From Bacteriovoracaceae bacterium (GTDB lineage: Bacteria > Bdellovibrionota > Bacteriovoracia > Bacteriovoracales > Bacteriovoracaceae), in NCBI GenBank assembly GCA_024711325.1, contig JANJTC010000005.1, positions 1,454,172-1,518,171 of the forward strand: a stretch of 64,000 nt of DNA, written 5' to 3'. Each line of letters starts with the position of its first letter. The stretch's first letter is position 1. The position numbers were made by a program, and so were the translations under genes. Below, piece after piece: positions 46,264 through 55,454 of the stretch. Below the pieces are notes generated by a model. That model was given only the letters and a program-made list of their open reading frames with translations. It did no database searches and was not told the DNA's origin.

Positions 46264-47224
46264 TTAAGGCGACTTCATCAGGATTGCGGGCATCTATATC
46301 CAAACCTCCGGGAATAAACAGAGGGAATAAAATTTCTTGTTCCAAAAGATCCAGATATTTTAATACTTCCACAGAGCGTTTGAAGCTTCCAATCATGGCC
46401 ACATGACGGGCCTTGTGGTTAATGGCGCTCTTAACTAAAGCCGGGTCCTGAGCAGTATGTCCAGCAATGATAACAACTTCTCCTTCTCGAAACTTGATAT
46501 CAGAATAACCATCTTCTAAACATTGGCATTGAACCGACTCAGGATAATCCTCTGCCTGAAGATCGGGACCGACGGCACGTATTGAAAATCCCAGAAGAGC
46601 AAAATGGCGGGCCAGTGCCTCAGTGATGCGAGTACGTCCCACAATTGTAACTTCTTTTGTGGAGTTGCTTATAAGTGGTTTTACAAATGTTGCAGGAACA
46701 TTTTTTACCTTTCGTAATGCCTGACAGCTGCGGGAGCGTTTTTTTCCAATAGCGAATGCCAATTGTAAAAGCACTTCTTCCATCGACCTGGCATCAGTAA
46801 GGGAGGGGTTCTTTTTTAACCTTATACCATACAGGCCGCTTAGTTCAGTCATCACCTTCTGAAAGGATGCATTCTTTGGCACTAGAATTTCTTCTGGAGG
46901 AACAATGGGCTCAATGAAGACTTTCATCTTCCCACCACAGGCCACTCCCAGACCGAAGATTTCATCATCCAAGTCGGCAAGTACTGTCCGAGGTTTGGCC
47001 TCATTAATGGCGGCAACAGCTTCCTGTCCAATGAATCTTTCAGCACAGCCTCCGCCAACCCAGCCTTGGAGGTTTTTACCTTCATTTGAGAAGATGGCCT
47101 TGGAGGAAACCCGGGCGGAAGCCGAGCCAATAGTCTCAACAATCGTAGCTATCGCAAATGAATGTCCTGCCAGGCGTAGAGTCGAAATTTTAGAATGGAA
47201 CTCTTCTATCAGATCTCTTGTCAT
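46223..47224 (-). CDS. XdhC/CoxF-family protein
   Basis: ATIVETIGSASARVSSKAIFS, GWVGGGCAE, GLGVACGGKMKVFIEP; C-terminal Rossmann IVGRTRITEALARHFALLGFSIRAVGPD. Confidence 0.9.
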   Translation of the reverse strand: MTRDLIEEFHSKISTLRLAGHSFAIATIVETIGSASARVSSKAIFSNEGKNLQGWVGGGCAERFIGQEAVAAINEAKPRTVLADLDDEIFGLGVACGGKMKVFIEPIVPPEEILVPKNASFQKVMTELSGLYGIRLKKNPSLTDARSMEEVLLQLAFAIGKKRSRSCQALRKVKNVPATFVKPLISNSTKEVTIVGRTRITEALARHFALLGFSIRAVGPDLQAEDYPESVQCQCLEDGYSDIKFREGEVVIIAGHTAQDPALVKSAINHKARHVAMIGSFKRSVEVLKYLDLLEQEILFPLFIPGGLDIDARNPDEVALSVVAEVILESGVH

Positions 47225-47283
47225 CGTAAAATATTACAGCTTTTTATTAGACTTTGCTGATAAAAATCTGCTCTCTTTCGCAA

Positions 47284-48726
47284 TTAATCATATTTAGGGA
47301 GTAATATTCTAATAATCATACCTTCGGAAAGGTCATTCTGAATGAAAAGTTCGCCGTTATAAATATGGAGGATACCCTTGGCCACTTCCATCCGGCGATT
47401 CATCTTGGTCGCCCCATCTTTGCCTTTTTGTAAGATTTGTTTGACGTGGAAAGTAATGAAATGACTTTCTTCAGAACTCTTATTTTCAATTTCAAGAGTA
47501 CTGCCTGACTGAGCATAAATGAGGGCGTGCGAGAGAACGTTGGATAGAACACTATTCTGGAGAAGCCAACCATTAGCACTAATGGAGACTTTCGCTAAAT
47601 TATCATTTCTAAAATTAATCCGAAGATCTTTCTTTTCAATCACTTCATGGAGAATCTCCAGCTGCCGTTCTAAAAGAGGTAAAAAAGAATGCACTTCATG
47701 ATGGATTTCTTCTTTGGCCTGTGCCATGGTTTGCAACAGATCAATCTGTTCGATCAAATTAGTGAGATAAAAAACATTTTTTGAAAAAGAGCTTTTTTGA
47801 ATATCACTTGGCTCGAGCTGATTGAATTCAGAATGAATATCGACGAGGTTACTTAATGCTTCTTTCGAAGTCAGACGTAAAAGAGCACTTATCTCATTTA
47901 ACTGTTCTCGCGCCTTTTTTCTTTGTTCATAAAGCTTTACGAGAAGGGCCGAGATGATGGCGAAGATTAAGGCGAGGGAAAAATTCCAATACCAGGGGAA
48001 CTGAAAAAAATCGCCATTACTTTTACGCCAGTTCTGGAAGACAATCTCTCGCCCCATGATGTTAGCAGTAGTTTCGTAAATTTTACTATCCGGCAGTGAT
48101 TTGTCAGAAGTTGTAAAATAGTGGTGATGAGTTTCTTTGTCCTTTATGACTAGATCGTAAGATTTAATAAATTCATCCAACTTGAATCGATTGAAAAATA
48201 TTTCAGCATTGATGACCGGGGCAAACCAGCCTTTGAGGTCTTGATCCCGAACGATGGGAACATATAGGACAAAACCTTTTTTGCCTTGATACAAGTCAAA
48301 GGGTGGAGAAAACCAAAAGAGTTCACCTCTTTGATATGAATCTTTTAGTGCTTGTAAATTTTGAGTGATCCTGCCTGTTGCATCAGGATTACTTTCAGGA
48401 GGATAGACCCTGACGATTAAACCTTCCTGATTCAAAATATTTAGTCCCAGGATTTCCTGATTAATTCTTAACAATGTCTCTGCCGCAGGTGAGTAACGCC
48501 GAGAAAGAAAATTATCCTTTGAAAAGTAGTCAGCGCCTATAATTCCAATTGATAAGGGAAGGTTAAGGAATAACTTAAATCTGTCTTTTACGTTCTCCTG
48601 AATGATACTGGTTTGTTTAGCATCTATTGCTTCTTGTCGTTGGATGAGGGTACGGGTAAACGCTTGCAGTAAAAAGTAGAAGATCAGGAGAGTTAGGAGA
48701 AAAATGGTGCTTGTTTTTTTGTACAT
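47284..48726 (-). CDS. Membrane sensor with CHASE/Cache-like periplasmic domain and degenerate histidine-kinase-like C-terminus
   Basis: Two TM segments flanking periplasmic domain (ILNQEGLIVRVYPP), LLQNSVLSNVLSHALIYAQSG N-box-like. Confidence 0.65.
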   Translation of the reverse strand: MYKKTSTIFLLTLLIFYFLLQAFTRTLIQRQEAIDAKQTSIIQENVKDRFKLFLNLPLSIGIIGADYFSKDNFLSRRYSPAAETLLRINQEILGLNILNQEGLIVRVYPPESNPDATGRITQNLQALKDSYQRGELFWFSPPFDLYQGKKGFVLYVPIVRDQDLKGWFAPVINAEIFFNRFKLDEFIKSYDLVIKDKETHHHYFTTSDKSLPDSKIYETTANIMGREIVFQNWRKSNGDFFQFPWYWNFSLALIFAIISALLVKLYEQRKKAREQLNEISALLRLTSKEALSNLVDIHSEFNQLEPSDIQKSSFSKNVFYLTNLIEQIDLLQTMAQAKEEIHHEVHSFLPLLERQLEILHEVIEKKDLRINFRNDNLAKVSISANGWLLQNSVLSNVLSHALIYAQSGSTLEIENKSSEESHFITFHVKQILQKGKDGATKMNRRMEVAKGILHIYNGELFIQNDLSEGMIIRILLPKYD

Positions 48727-48888
48727 GCATCGACCGTTTGGAATTAAGGTTCCCTAATTATATGGCAAAAATACCCTAAATGACCTTAATTTTGTTCTTC
48801 AGCTTGCTCTCGGCCTTTGCAATGTCACGTTTTATTTTCTTTCTATTCAACTACAAGCTTCTTAAGACACTTAACTAAAGAGGAAAAT

Positions 48889-49512
48889 ATGAGAAAGTGG
48901 TATTTATCTTATTTTTGCTTCCTGGCCTTGCTCCTGTCTTTTGCTTCCAATGCTCAGAGTGAGCGTTTAACCAGCGTCACTAAGAATCCGAACGATTTAA
49001 GTTATTTTGACATCACAATTCAAGACGAAGGCCTGTTAAACGGTATCTATAAGGGCTGGTGTGGTGATTGGACGACCCATATAGAACATGGAGTCCTTTA
49101 TAGTGCCAAATTCTATTCAAGCTATGCGGAACTTCCGGAGGGGTTGGTTGATCATCCTGAAAACCTGGACGAGGTGAATTGGATCTTGAACCAACATTTT
49201 GTAGGTAAAACTTCGCCTACTGGTCTAGGGATCTATACTTATAGTGATGTCCAACTGGCGATCTGGTCACTTTTGGATACCTTTTATGATGATTCAACTG
49301 TGGGTCCTTACTCACCGGCAAGAGTTGAAGAACTGTCCAGTAGTGCCCTTCGTTTAGGTAGTGGCTTTTACCCTAGATGCAGTCAAGTGGTGGGGATTCT
49401 TTTGGCGCCAAGTGACCGGACAACCGGAACCCGCGTTCAGACAACCATTACCGAAGTCCCAAGGAATCATTTCCCAAAATGTGTTATTCCCGACGGGGAT
49501 GTCGATCTGTAG
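48889..49512 (+). CDS. Secreted hypothetical protein
   Basis: Signal peptide MRKWYLSYFCFLALLLSFASNAQS; aaagaggaaa RBS. Confidence 0.65.
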   Translation: MRKWYLSYFCFLALLLSFASNAQSERLTSVTKNPNDLSYFDITIQDEGLLNGIYKGWCGDWTTHIEHGVLYSAKFYSSYAELPEGLVDHPENLDEVNWILNQHFVGKTSPTGLGIYTYSDVQLAIWSLLDTFYDDSTVGPYSPARVEELSSSALRLGSGFYPRCSQVVGILLAPSDRTTGTRVQTTITEVPRNHFPKCVIPDGDVDL

Positions 49513-49521
49513 GGAGAATTC

Positions 49522-50355
49522 ATGTTTAAAGAAAACAATGCTTTTAGTGGTTTTTCAGTTGATGACATCCTTAAGGCCAAAACCTTTTACAGGGATGTCC
49601 TGGGATTAGTGGTGACCGAGGAAAATGGCCTTCTCCATCTCCATTTGCATGGAGGAGGCCAGGTTTTAATTTACCCTAAAAAGGATCATGTACCGGCCAC
49701 TTTTACTGTTTTGAATTTCCCAGTGTCGGATATTAAGCAAGCAGTCGGTGATCTTGCCCGCAAGGGGATTGAGTTTGTGCGATATCAAGATACAGATGAA
49801 TCAGGTATTACTCATAATGATGGTCCCCTGATTGCATGGTTTAAAGATCCGGCCGGAAATTTTTTATCGGTTCTGGAAGATGAGAACCTGGCCAGAACAG
49901 ATGAAGTTATTGTGACAAAACTTATTCCTGAAAATAGGGAATCCGTTTTTGCTGCCTGGATCCACCCGGAACTTTTGCAGGAGTGGTTTTGCCCTCTAGG
50001 AATGCCATTGGTCGTAAAAAAAATTGAGGCCAAGAGTGGTGGACATTTTCGTTTTGAGTATAGAGGACAAAAGGGCGTCTATGTGCAATCAGGTTCCATT
50101 ACTGAGTACAGGCCGCTTGAGAAAATTGTATCGATATCCCGCATTGAAGGACCAGATGGTATCCTCTGGTCCGATATCCTCGAAACTATTGAGTTTAAAG
50201 AAAGATTCGGAGGAACTGAAATATTAATAAAACAAAAAGGACTAACTGATCCAGTAGCGATTGAAGAACTAGAAAAAGGATGGATCAAAAGCCTCGATCA
50301 GTTAAAACATTTCCTGCATAAAGAGATTGGTTCAGTTACTCAGAATATTCTTTAG
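49522..50355 (+). CDS. Glyoxalase/VOC domain fused to AHSA1/SRPBCC domain
   Basis: N-terminal [19 protein letters not shown]...GNFLSVLE; C-terminal SRPBCC paralogous to 5124-5600. Confidence 0.8.
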   Translation: MFKENNAFSGFSVDDILKAKTFYRDVLGLVVTEENGLLHLHLHGGGQVLIYPKKDHVPATFTVLNFPVSDIKQAVGDLARKGIEFVRYQDTDESGITHNDGPLIAWFKDPAGNFLSVLEDENLARTDEVIVTKLIPENRESVFAAWIHPELLQEWFCPLGMPLVVKKIEAKSGGHFRFEYRGQKGVYVQSGSITEYRPLEKIVSISRIEGPDGILWSDILETIEFKERFGGTEILIKQKGLTDPVAIEELEKGWIKSLDQLKHFLHKEIGSVTQNIL

Positions 50356-50741
50356 TGACATTCGAGTTCATCCAGTATGGGACAGTCAGGTCTATGGTCC
50401 CCATGACAGTTTTCTACCAGATGATTCAAATTTGTTAGTATTGACTCAATTTCATGCAGCTTATTTTCAAGTTCTTCAATATGCTTTTGGGCAATCTTTT
50501 TGACTTGAGAGCTGGGACGATTTTTATTTCTCCATAGACTAACCAACTGTTTGATGTCTTTCATGGAAAATCCCAGCTCCCGGGATTTTTTTACAAATTT
50601 AAGAATGTGCACGTCATTTTTTGTATATTGACGATATCCAGAGGAGCTTCTTCCTGCTTTAGGAATAATACCTTGCTCTTCATAGCGCCTGATCATCTTA
50701 CTGCTGACTTCGCTTATCTGTGCAACTTCTCCTATATTCAT
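50352..50741 (-). CDS. MerR-family regulator (CueR-like)
   Basis: [40 protein letters not shown]-terminal Cys/His [18 protein letters not shown]; overlaps CopA gene by 4 nt. Confidence 0.9.
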   Translation of the reverse strand: MNIGEVAQISEVSSKMIRRYEEQGIIPKAGRSSSGYRQYTKNDVHILKFVKKSRELGFSMKDIKQLVSLWRNKNRPSSQVKKIAQKHIEELENKLHEIESILTNLNHLVENCHGDHRPDCPILDELECH

Positions 50742-52936
50742 TTTCTACCGCCTGCTTCATGAGAGGCCTGCCATCTTCTTAGTAGCAGTGAATTGGTAAC
50801 GACACTGACCGAACTCAAGGCCATCGCAGCCCCGGCCACAACCGGGCTTAAATAGCCAAAGGCCGCCAAGGGAATACCAATTACGTTATAGATAAAGGCC
50901 CAAAAAAGATTTTGTTTTATTTTTGAGTATGTTCTTCTGGAGACTGAGATTGCATCTGGAATCAAAAGTGGATTTCCTCGCATAAGAGTAATCCCAGCAG
51001 AATGCATGGCCACGTCAGTACCGGTAGACATGGCCATCCCCACGTGAGCGGCGGCGAGGGCGGGAGCATCATTGATGCCATCACCAACCATAGCGACAAT
51101 TTCGCCTTGCTGTTTTAATTCTTGAATTATATGCGATTTTTGATCAGGGAGAATTTCGGCCTTGACCACATCAATCCCTAATTCCCGGGCCACCAAGTTA
51201 GCACTTCCTTGATTGTCCCCAGTAAGCATCACCGTTTTAATTCCTAGTTGTTTTAATTTTAGAATGGTTAGTTTAGCCGAATCTTTAATAGTGTCTTTGA
51301 AGCCAATAAGTCCTAAAATTTTATTCTCAGTGACATCGATTAGAAAAGACACTGTCTCTCCGGAGTTTTCTCTTTCCACTGAAGCCTTCAGAATGCCATC
51401 ATCCATCAGGTTCAATTCAGATAGAATCCTTTTACTACCGAGAATGTATCTCCTTTCATTAATGACGGCTTCCAGGCCTCTGCCAGGCAGGGCCTTGGTT
51501 GAGGTGGCATGTCCTGGCAGGACTTGTCTTTTTTGAGCTTCTTTTAAAACTGCTTTGGCCAGGGGATGTTCACTACCGCTTTGAATCGTAGCTAGTATTT
51601 TAAGAACCTCATCCTCGGACTGATGAAACGCGAGAAATTTGCTGACAGCAGGTTTTCCTTCAGTCAGCGTTCCAGTTTTATCAAAAGCAATCGTTGTGAT
51701 GGAATGGGCCACTTCCAATGCTTCAGCATCTTTTATCAGAATACCCGCTTTAGCAGCGACACCAGTTCCCACCATGATAGAGGTTGGAGTGGCAAGCCCC
51801 AGCGCACAGGGACATGCAATGACTAATACAGCGACTCCATGGATAATGGCCATTTCCCAGTCAGCATATATACCCCCGGTAATGAGGATGGTGAGAAAGG
51901 CAATGATTAAGACTGTTGGTACAAAATAGGCACTGACTTTATCCACTAGTCTTTGAATAGGTGCTTTGACTGCCTGTGCGTCTTCAACCATTCGTATGAT
52001 TCGAGCTAGCATGGTTTCTGAACCCAAGGCGGAAACTTCGATATGAATTAAACCATCACCATTGATAGATCCTCCAACAATTTTATCATTCTCTTTCTTT
52101 TCAATAGGTAGACTTTCTCCTGTGATGAGTGATTCATCGACTTGAGTCATTCCTTTGGTCAAGAAACCATCAACTGGAATACGTTCTCCGGGACGGACAA
52201 TAACCAAATCTTTTAGCTTCAGTTCCTTTATATCAATTTCCTCTTCCTTATTTTCTCTTAAGACCCTTGCTTTGGCGGGTTGTAAGGCCTGGAGAGATTT
52301 AATGGCAGAGGTTGTTTGTTGTTTTGCTTTAGATTCTAAATATTTTCCTAATAATACTAAGGTAATCACTACGGCCGAAGCTTCAAAATAAAAATGAATA
52401 TTATGATGTTCCAGATGCTCAAGGTTCTTTAATAAGATATATAAACTCAGACCATAAGCGGCACTGGTTCCAATGGCCACCAGCAATTCCATATTCCCGG
52501 ATTTGGCCTTAATGGCCCCCCATGCGGATTTATAAAATCGTGCACCTATGAAGAACTGAATAGGGGTGGCGAGCATAAGTTGGATCCATGGCGGGGGCAT
52601 AAGGTTTAGTCCGAAAGGTTCAAATACCATGGGGAGTGCGAGAGGCAGGGTGAGGAGGGCCGATATTAAAACCAGAATCTTTTCTTTTTTAAAGTCCTTA
52701 TCTTTCAAAGGGCCTTGCATTTCAGATGAAACTTGTGCTTCATAACCAACCTTGGAAACTAAAGTCAGAATTTTCTCGCGATTGATTAACTTGGGATCAA
52801 AATCAATGCTGGCCTTCTCAGTAGCCAGATTCACAGATGCAGATATCACTCCCTCATCTTTATTTAATGCTTTTTCAATACGGTTGACACAAGAAGCACA
52901 AGTCATGCCTTTAATGTCTAAATTAATATGTTCCAT
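50738..52936 (-). CDS. copA: Copper-translocating P-type ATPase
   Basis: HMA GMTCASCVNRIE, CPC motif IACPCALGLATPTS, DKTGTLTEG, GDGINDAPALAAA. Confidence 0.95.
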   Translation of the reverse strand: MEHINLDIKGMTCASCVNRIEKALNKDEGVISASVNLATEKASIDFDPKLINREKILTLVSKVGYEAQVSSEMQGPLKDKDFKKEKILVLISALLTLPLALPMVFEPFGLNLMPPPWIQLMLATPIQFFIGARFYKSAWGAIKAKSGNMELLVAIGTSAAYGLSLYILLKNLEHLEHHNIHFYFEASAVVITLVLLGKYLESKAKQQTTSAIKSLQALQPAKARVLRENKEEEIDIKELKLKDLVIVRPGERIPVDGFLTKGMTQVDESLITGESLPIEKKENDKIVGGSINGDGLIHIEVSALGSETMLARIIRMVEDAQAVKAPIQRLVDKVSAYFVPTVLIIAFLTILITGGIYADWEMAIIHGVAVLVIACPCALGLATPTSIMVGTGVAAKAGILIKDAEALEVAHSITTIAFDKTGTLTEGKPAVSKFLAFHQSEDEVLKILATIQSGSEHPLAKAVLKEAQKRQVLPGHATSTKALPGRGLEAVINERRYILGSKRILSELNLMDDGILKASVERENSGETVSFLIDVTENKILGLIGFKDTIKDSAKLTILKLKQLGIKTVMLTGDNQGSANLVARELGIDVVKAEILPDQKSHIIQELKQQGEIVAMVGDGINDAPALAAAHVGMAMSTGTDVAMHSAGITLMRGNPLLIPDAISVSRRTYSKIKQNLFWAFIYNVIGIPLAAFGYLSPVVAGAAMALSSVSVVTNSLLLRRWQASHEAGGRK

Positions 52937-53128
52937 AAAAGCTTCCTTTTCATGATTAGACCTGAATTATAAACCTTCCCCTAAAGGGAAGGTCAAACGA
53001 AATAAAAATATATTACCCTTGTCACAAATGGTTATCCAGCTTCGTCTTAAACCGTTAGATGAAAGTCGAGTCTTTACTTCTAAAGTTGACTGATTTAGCG
53101 TCAATTAATGATTTAAAGGAGAAATATT

Positions 53129-53485
53129 ATGTTTAAAACTATGACTTTCATCGCCCTTGCCATTTTTTCGATTCAGGCGTTTGCGGAGATCGAGCTTCAG
53201 GGGAAATTTTTAAGAGAAGAGTGCACGATTAAGAATGGAGTTGCGACTAAAGTTCAAGTCTTTGGTAAGGATAAGGACATGTTTTTAACAACAACCAAGA
53301 AGGTTTCCATTGAAGGTATTGAGAAATATGTTCATCGGGCAATAGCACAAATTCGAGGTGACCGGGATGTTAATGCTGAATCATCATTTAAGATAATTAT
53401 TGATGGAAAACCTTACGAGATCAATCATAGCGATTCTGATGAGTCACTTTATGTGATTCGCTTAATTGTTAAGGCCTGTAATTAG
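53129..53485 (+). CDS. Secreted hypothetical protein
   Basis: Signal peptide MFKTMTFIALAIFSIQAFA; aaaggag RBS. Confidence 0.6.
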   Translation: MFKTMTFIALAIFSIQAFAEIELQGKFLREECTIKNGVATKVQVFGKDKDMFLTTTKKVSIEGIEKYVHRAIAQIRGDRDVNAESSFKIIIDGKPYEINHSDSDESLYVIRLIVKACN

Positions 53486-53494
53486 TAATTTCCT

Positions 53495-53520
53495 GGAAGG
53501 ACGTCTCGGCACGTCCTTCC
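53495..53520 (+). terminator. Terminator-like hairpin
   Basis: GGAAGGACGT-ctcggc-ACGTCCTTCC after stop at 53485; T-run only further downstream. Confidence 0.5.
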
Positions 53521-53623
53521 AACGTTGCGCTGGGCCAAGTGTTTTTTTCTCACTCCACATCCCTTCATTTATGTTATCTTCTACTGATCAAAAACTTTAT
53601 TCATTAATAGCGAGGATTACTTT

Positions 53624-54202
53624 ATGAAGGTCTTAATTTTAGCGTTTGTTTTACCATTATCTTTCACGAGCTTTGCTGCCACAGATTTATGTTCGGTTAA
53701 TTATGCTCCTGAAGGATCGACTCTGAGCTGGACTGCTTTTAAGACACCAAAAAAAGTGGGAGTAAAAGGACAGTTTAATGTTTTTAAGATTATTTCAACC
53801 AAATCGGCCTCAATAGATGAGCTTCTTTCTAACGCCACTTTTGAAGTTGATACAAAGTCTATCTCAACTAATGATAAGGCCCGTGATGCTAAAATTTTTC
53901 AATTCTTTTTCAAGAACATGGTTAAAGGATCAACCATTAATGGAAAAGTTTTAAAGGTTGGACCTACAAGTGTTGATGTTGAATTTTCTCTCAATGGTGC
54001 AACTAAGATAATTACTTTGGCAAAAGCTTATGATGAGTCCAAGAACACGGTGGCCTTAAAAGGTGAAATGAATGTACTGGATTTTGATATGAAAGATAAC
54101 CTTGCGACTCTTACTAAGGCCTGCAACACACTTCATGAAGGTGTGACCTGGCCGGATGTGAAAATTGAACTAATTGCATCAGTCCCTAAAACTTGTAAAT
54201 AA
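53624..54202 (+). CDS. YceI-like periplasmic protein
   Basis: Signal peptide; APEGSTLSWTAFKTPKKVGVKGQF...FEVDTKSISTNDKARDAKIFQFFF. Confidence 0.7.
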   Translation: MKVLILAFVLPLSFTSFAATDLCSVNYAPEGSTLSWTAFKTPKKVGVKGQFNVFKIISTKSASIDELLSNATFEVDTKSISTNDKARDAKIFQFFFKNMVKGSTINGKVLKVGPTSVDVEFSLNGATKIITLAKAYDESKNTVALKGEMNVLDFDMKDNLATLTKACNTLHEGVTWPDVKIELIASVPKTCK

Positions 54203-54212
54203 GGAGTTCTGA

Positions 54213-54734
54213 ATGAAACATATTATTATAAGTATGATTTTGATGACAGGCCTGGCAAATGCTCAGCATCCCAACGATCATGATCATGATCATGACCACA
54301 AGATGAGCGAGGCAAGAAAACCACTTAAAGCAGCAGAGAAGAAGGAAGTTACAAGCATTCTTGATAAAAATGACGAGCTTTTTAATGCCTTCTTAAAAAA
54401 AGACAATGCTCTCATTGAAAAGAAGGCCAAAGCATTAGCTGAAACAGCTTCTCAAACTAAGATGGGAATTCTAAAGGATATTTCGGCCCAGGCAGACAAG
54501 CTTTCCACTGTTAGTGGCAGTAAGTCTCATGAGGCCAACATGGTGGCGTATGAAGCTTTCTTAAAACCATTAATTAAATTTGTTCAAACTTATGAAGTTG
54601 ATAAGAAGTTTAATATCTTCTCTTGTCCAATGGTCAAAAAATCCTGGATTCAGGACACCTCAGTCAATAAAGACGTGCAAAACGTCTATGCGATGGAGAT
54701 GTTAGAGTGTGGGACCCAGGATACTAAGTTCTAA
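54213..54734 (+). CDS. DUF3347-domain periplasmic protein with His-Asp-rich N-terminus
   Basis: QHPNDHDHDHDHKM; SCPMVKKSWIQDTSVNKDVQNVYAMEMLECG tail. Confidence 0.75.
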   Translation: MKHIIISMILMTGLANAQHPNDHDHDHDHKMSEARKPLKAAEKKEVTSILDKNDELFNAFLKKDNALIEKKAKALAETASQTKMGILKDISAQADKLSTVSGSKSHEANMVAYEAFLKPLIKFVQTYEVDKKFNIFSCPMVKKSWIQDTSVNKDVQNVYAMEMLECGTQDTKF

Positions 54735-54850
54735 AAATTCCATGGGGTAGGGATGGTTTCCACTTTGGGAAGCATCACTACTCCAAACCAAAATATCGCT
54801 GTAATTCCTAAGATGAGATTTGCAATGTCTATGAAAGATTCCTTCTTCAT
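54731..54850 (-). CDS. Small single-TM protein (39 aa)
   Basis: Read directly: MKKESFIDIANLILGITAIFWFGVVMLPKVETIPTPWNF*; stop overlaps convergent DUF3347 stop; below ORF-track cutoff. Confidence 0.45.
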   Translation of the reverse strand: MKKESFIDIANLILGITAIFWFGVVMLPKVETIPTPWNF

Positions 54851-54952
54851 AACCAACGCCTTTGATCAGTGACCTTTGGTGATCACCTTAATTCATTGTA
54901 CCGGCCCGACGTATAATGAGGGAAGCTGGCAATTAATACCTGTCCAATTCAG

Positions 54953-55366
54953 CTATTTAACTTTTTTTAACAAGTCACTTAAGTACATTTTTGAGAGGTA
55001 GGAATTGGTTGAGCTTTCAATGCCTTGGACAATATCACACAAAATAGCATTCATGGAGCAGCTCACAATACAGGCCTTGGACACTGGCTTTTTATGAGGT
55101 GAGACGAGCGTTTTATCTTCCAAGGAGGCAGCATAAATGTCGGCCAGGGTAATTTTTGAAGGTGAATGAGCGATCTTGATTCCACCGCCTTTTCCTCGGA
55201 AACTTTCAACCAGGCCTGCTTCTACCAAGCGAGACACTAACTTTCGAATAAAAGTCGGATTGGTGTTCAAACTTTTAGACAAGTACTCAGAGTTAATCAA
55301 CTCATCTTGGTGATAGGCCAGGGTAAGCATAATATGAACCGAAACCGGAAATCTTGTATCAATCAT
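54953..55366 (-). CDS. Rrf2-family transcriptional regulator
   Basis: MIDTRFPVSVHIMLTLAYH...LSKSLNTNPTFIRKLVSRLVEAGLVESFRGKGGGIKIA; Cys at CIVSC and C near C-terminus. Confidence 0.9.
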   Translation of the reverse strand: MIDTRFPVSVHIMLTLAYHQDELINSEYLSKSLNTNPTFIRKLVSRLVEAGLVESFRGKGGGIKIAHSPSKITLADIYAASLEDKTLVSPHKKPVSKACIVSCSMNAILCDIVQGIESSTNSYLSKMYLSDLLKKVK

Positions 55367-55368
55367 AG

Positions 55369-55429
55369 TGCAATTATAAAATGTACCTTTTACAGTTGCA
55401 ATTAAATTCGCCTTTCTATAATGTATCTG
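55369..55429. promoter_or_regulatory. Back-to-back promoters sharing a palindromic TTGCAA -35 hexamer
   Basis: Minus: TTGCAA (55401-55396)-17 nt-TATAAT (55378-55373); plus: TTGCAA (55396-55401)-15 nt-TATAAT (55417-55422); direct repeat TGCAATTA at 55369 and 55397. Confidence 0.45.
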
Positions 55430-55454
55430 TAATTGATGCATAATGAGGCCCAAC

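Noticed and set aside
54276-54305. gatcat tandem repeat as a possible phase-variable repeat
   Set aside because: Encodes an in-frame Asp-His stretch; too short and its 6-nt unit would preserve frame.
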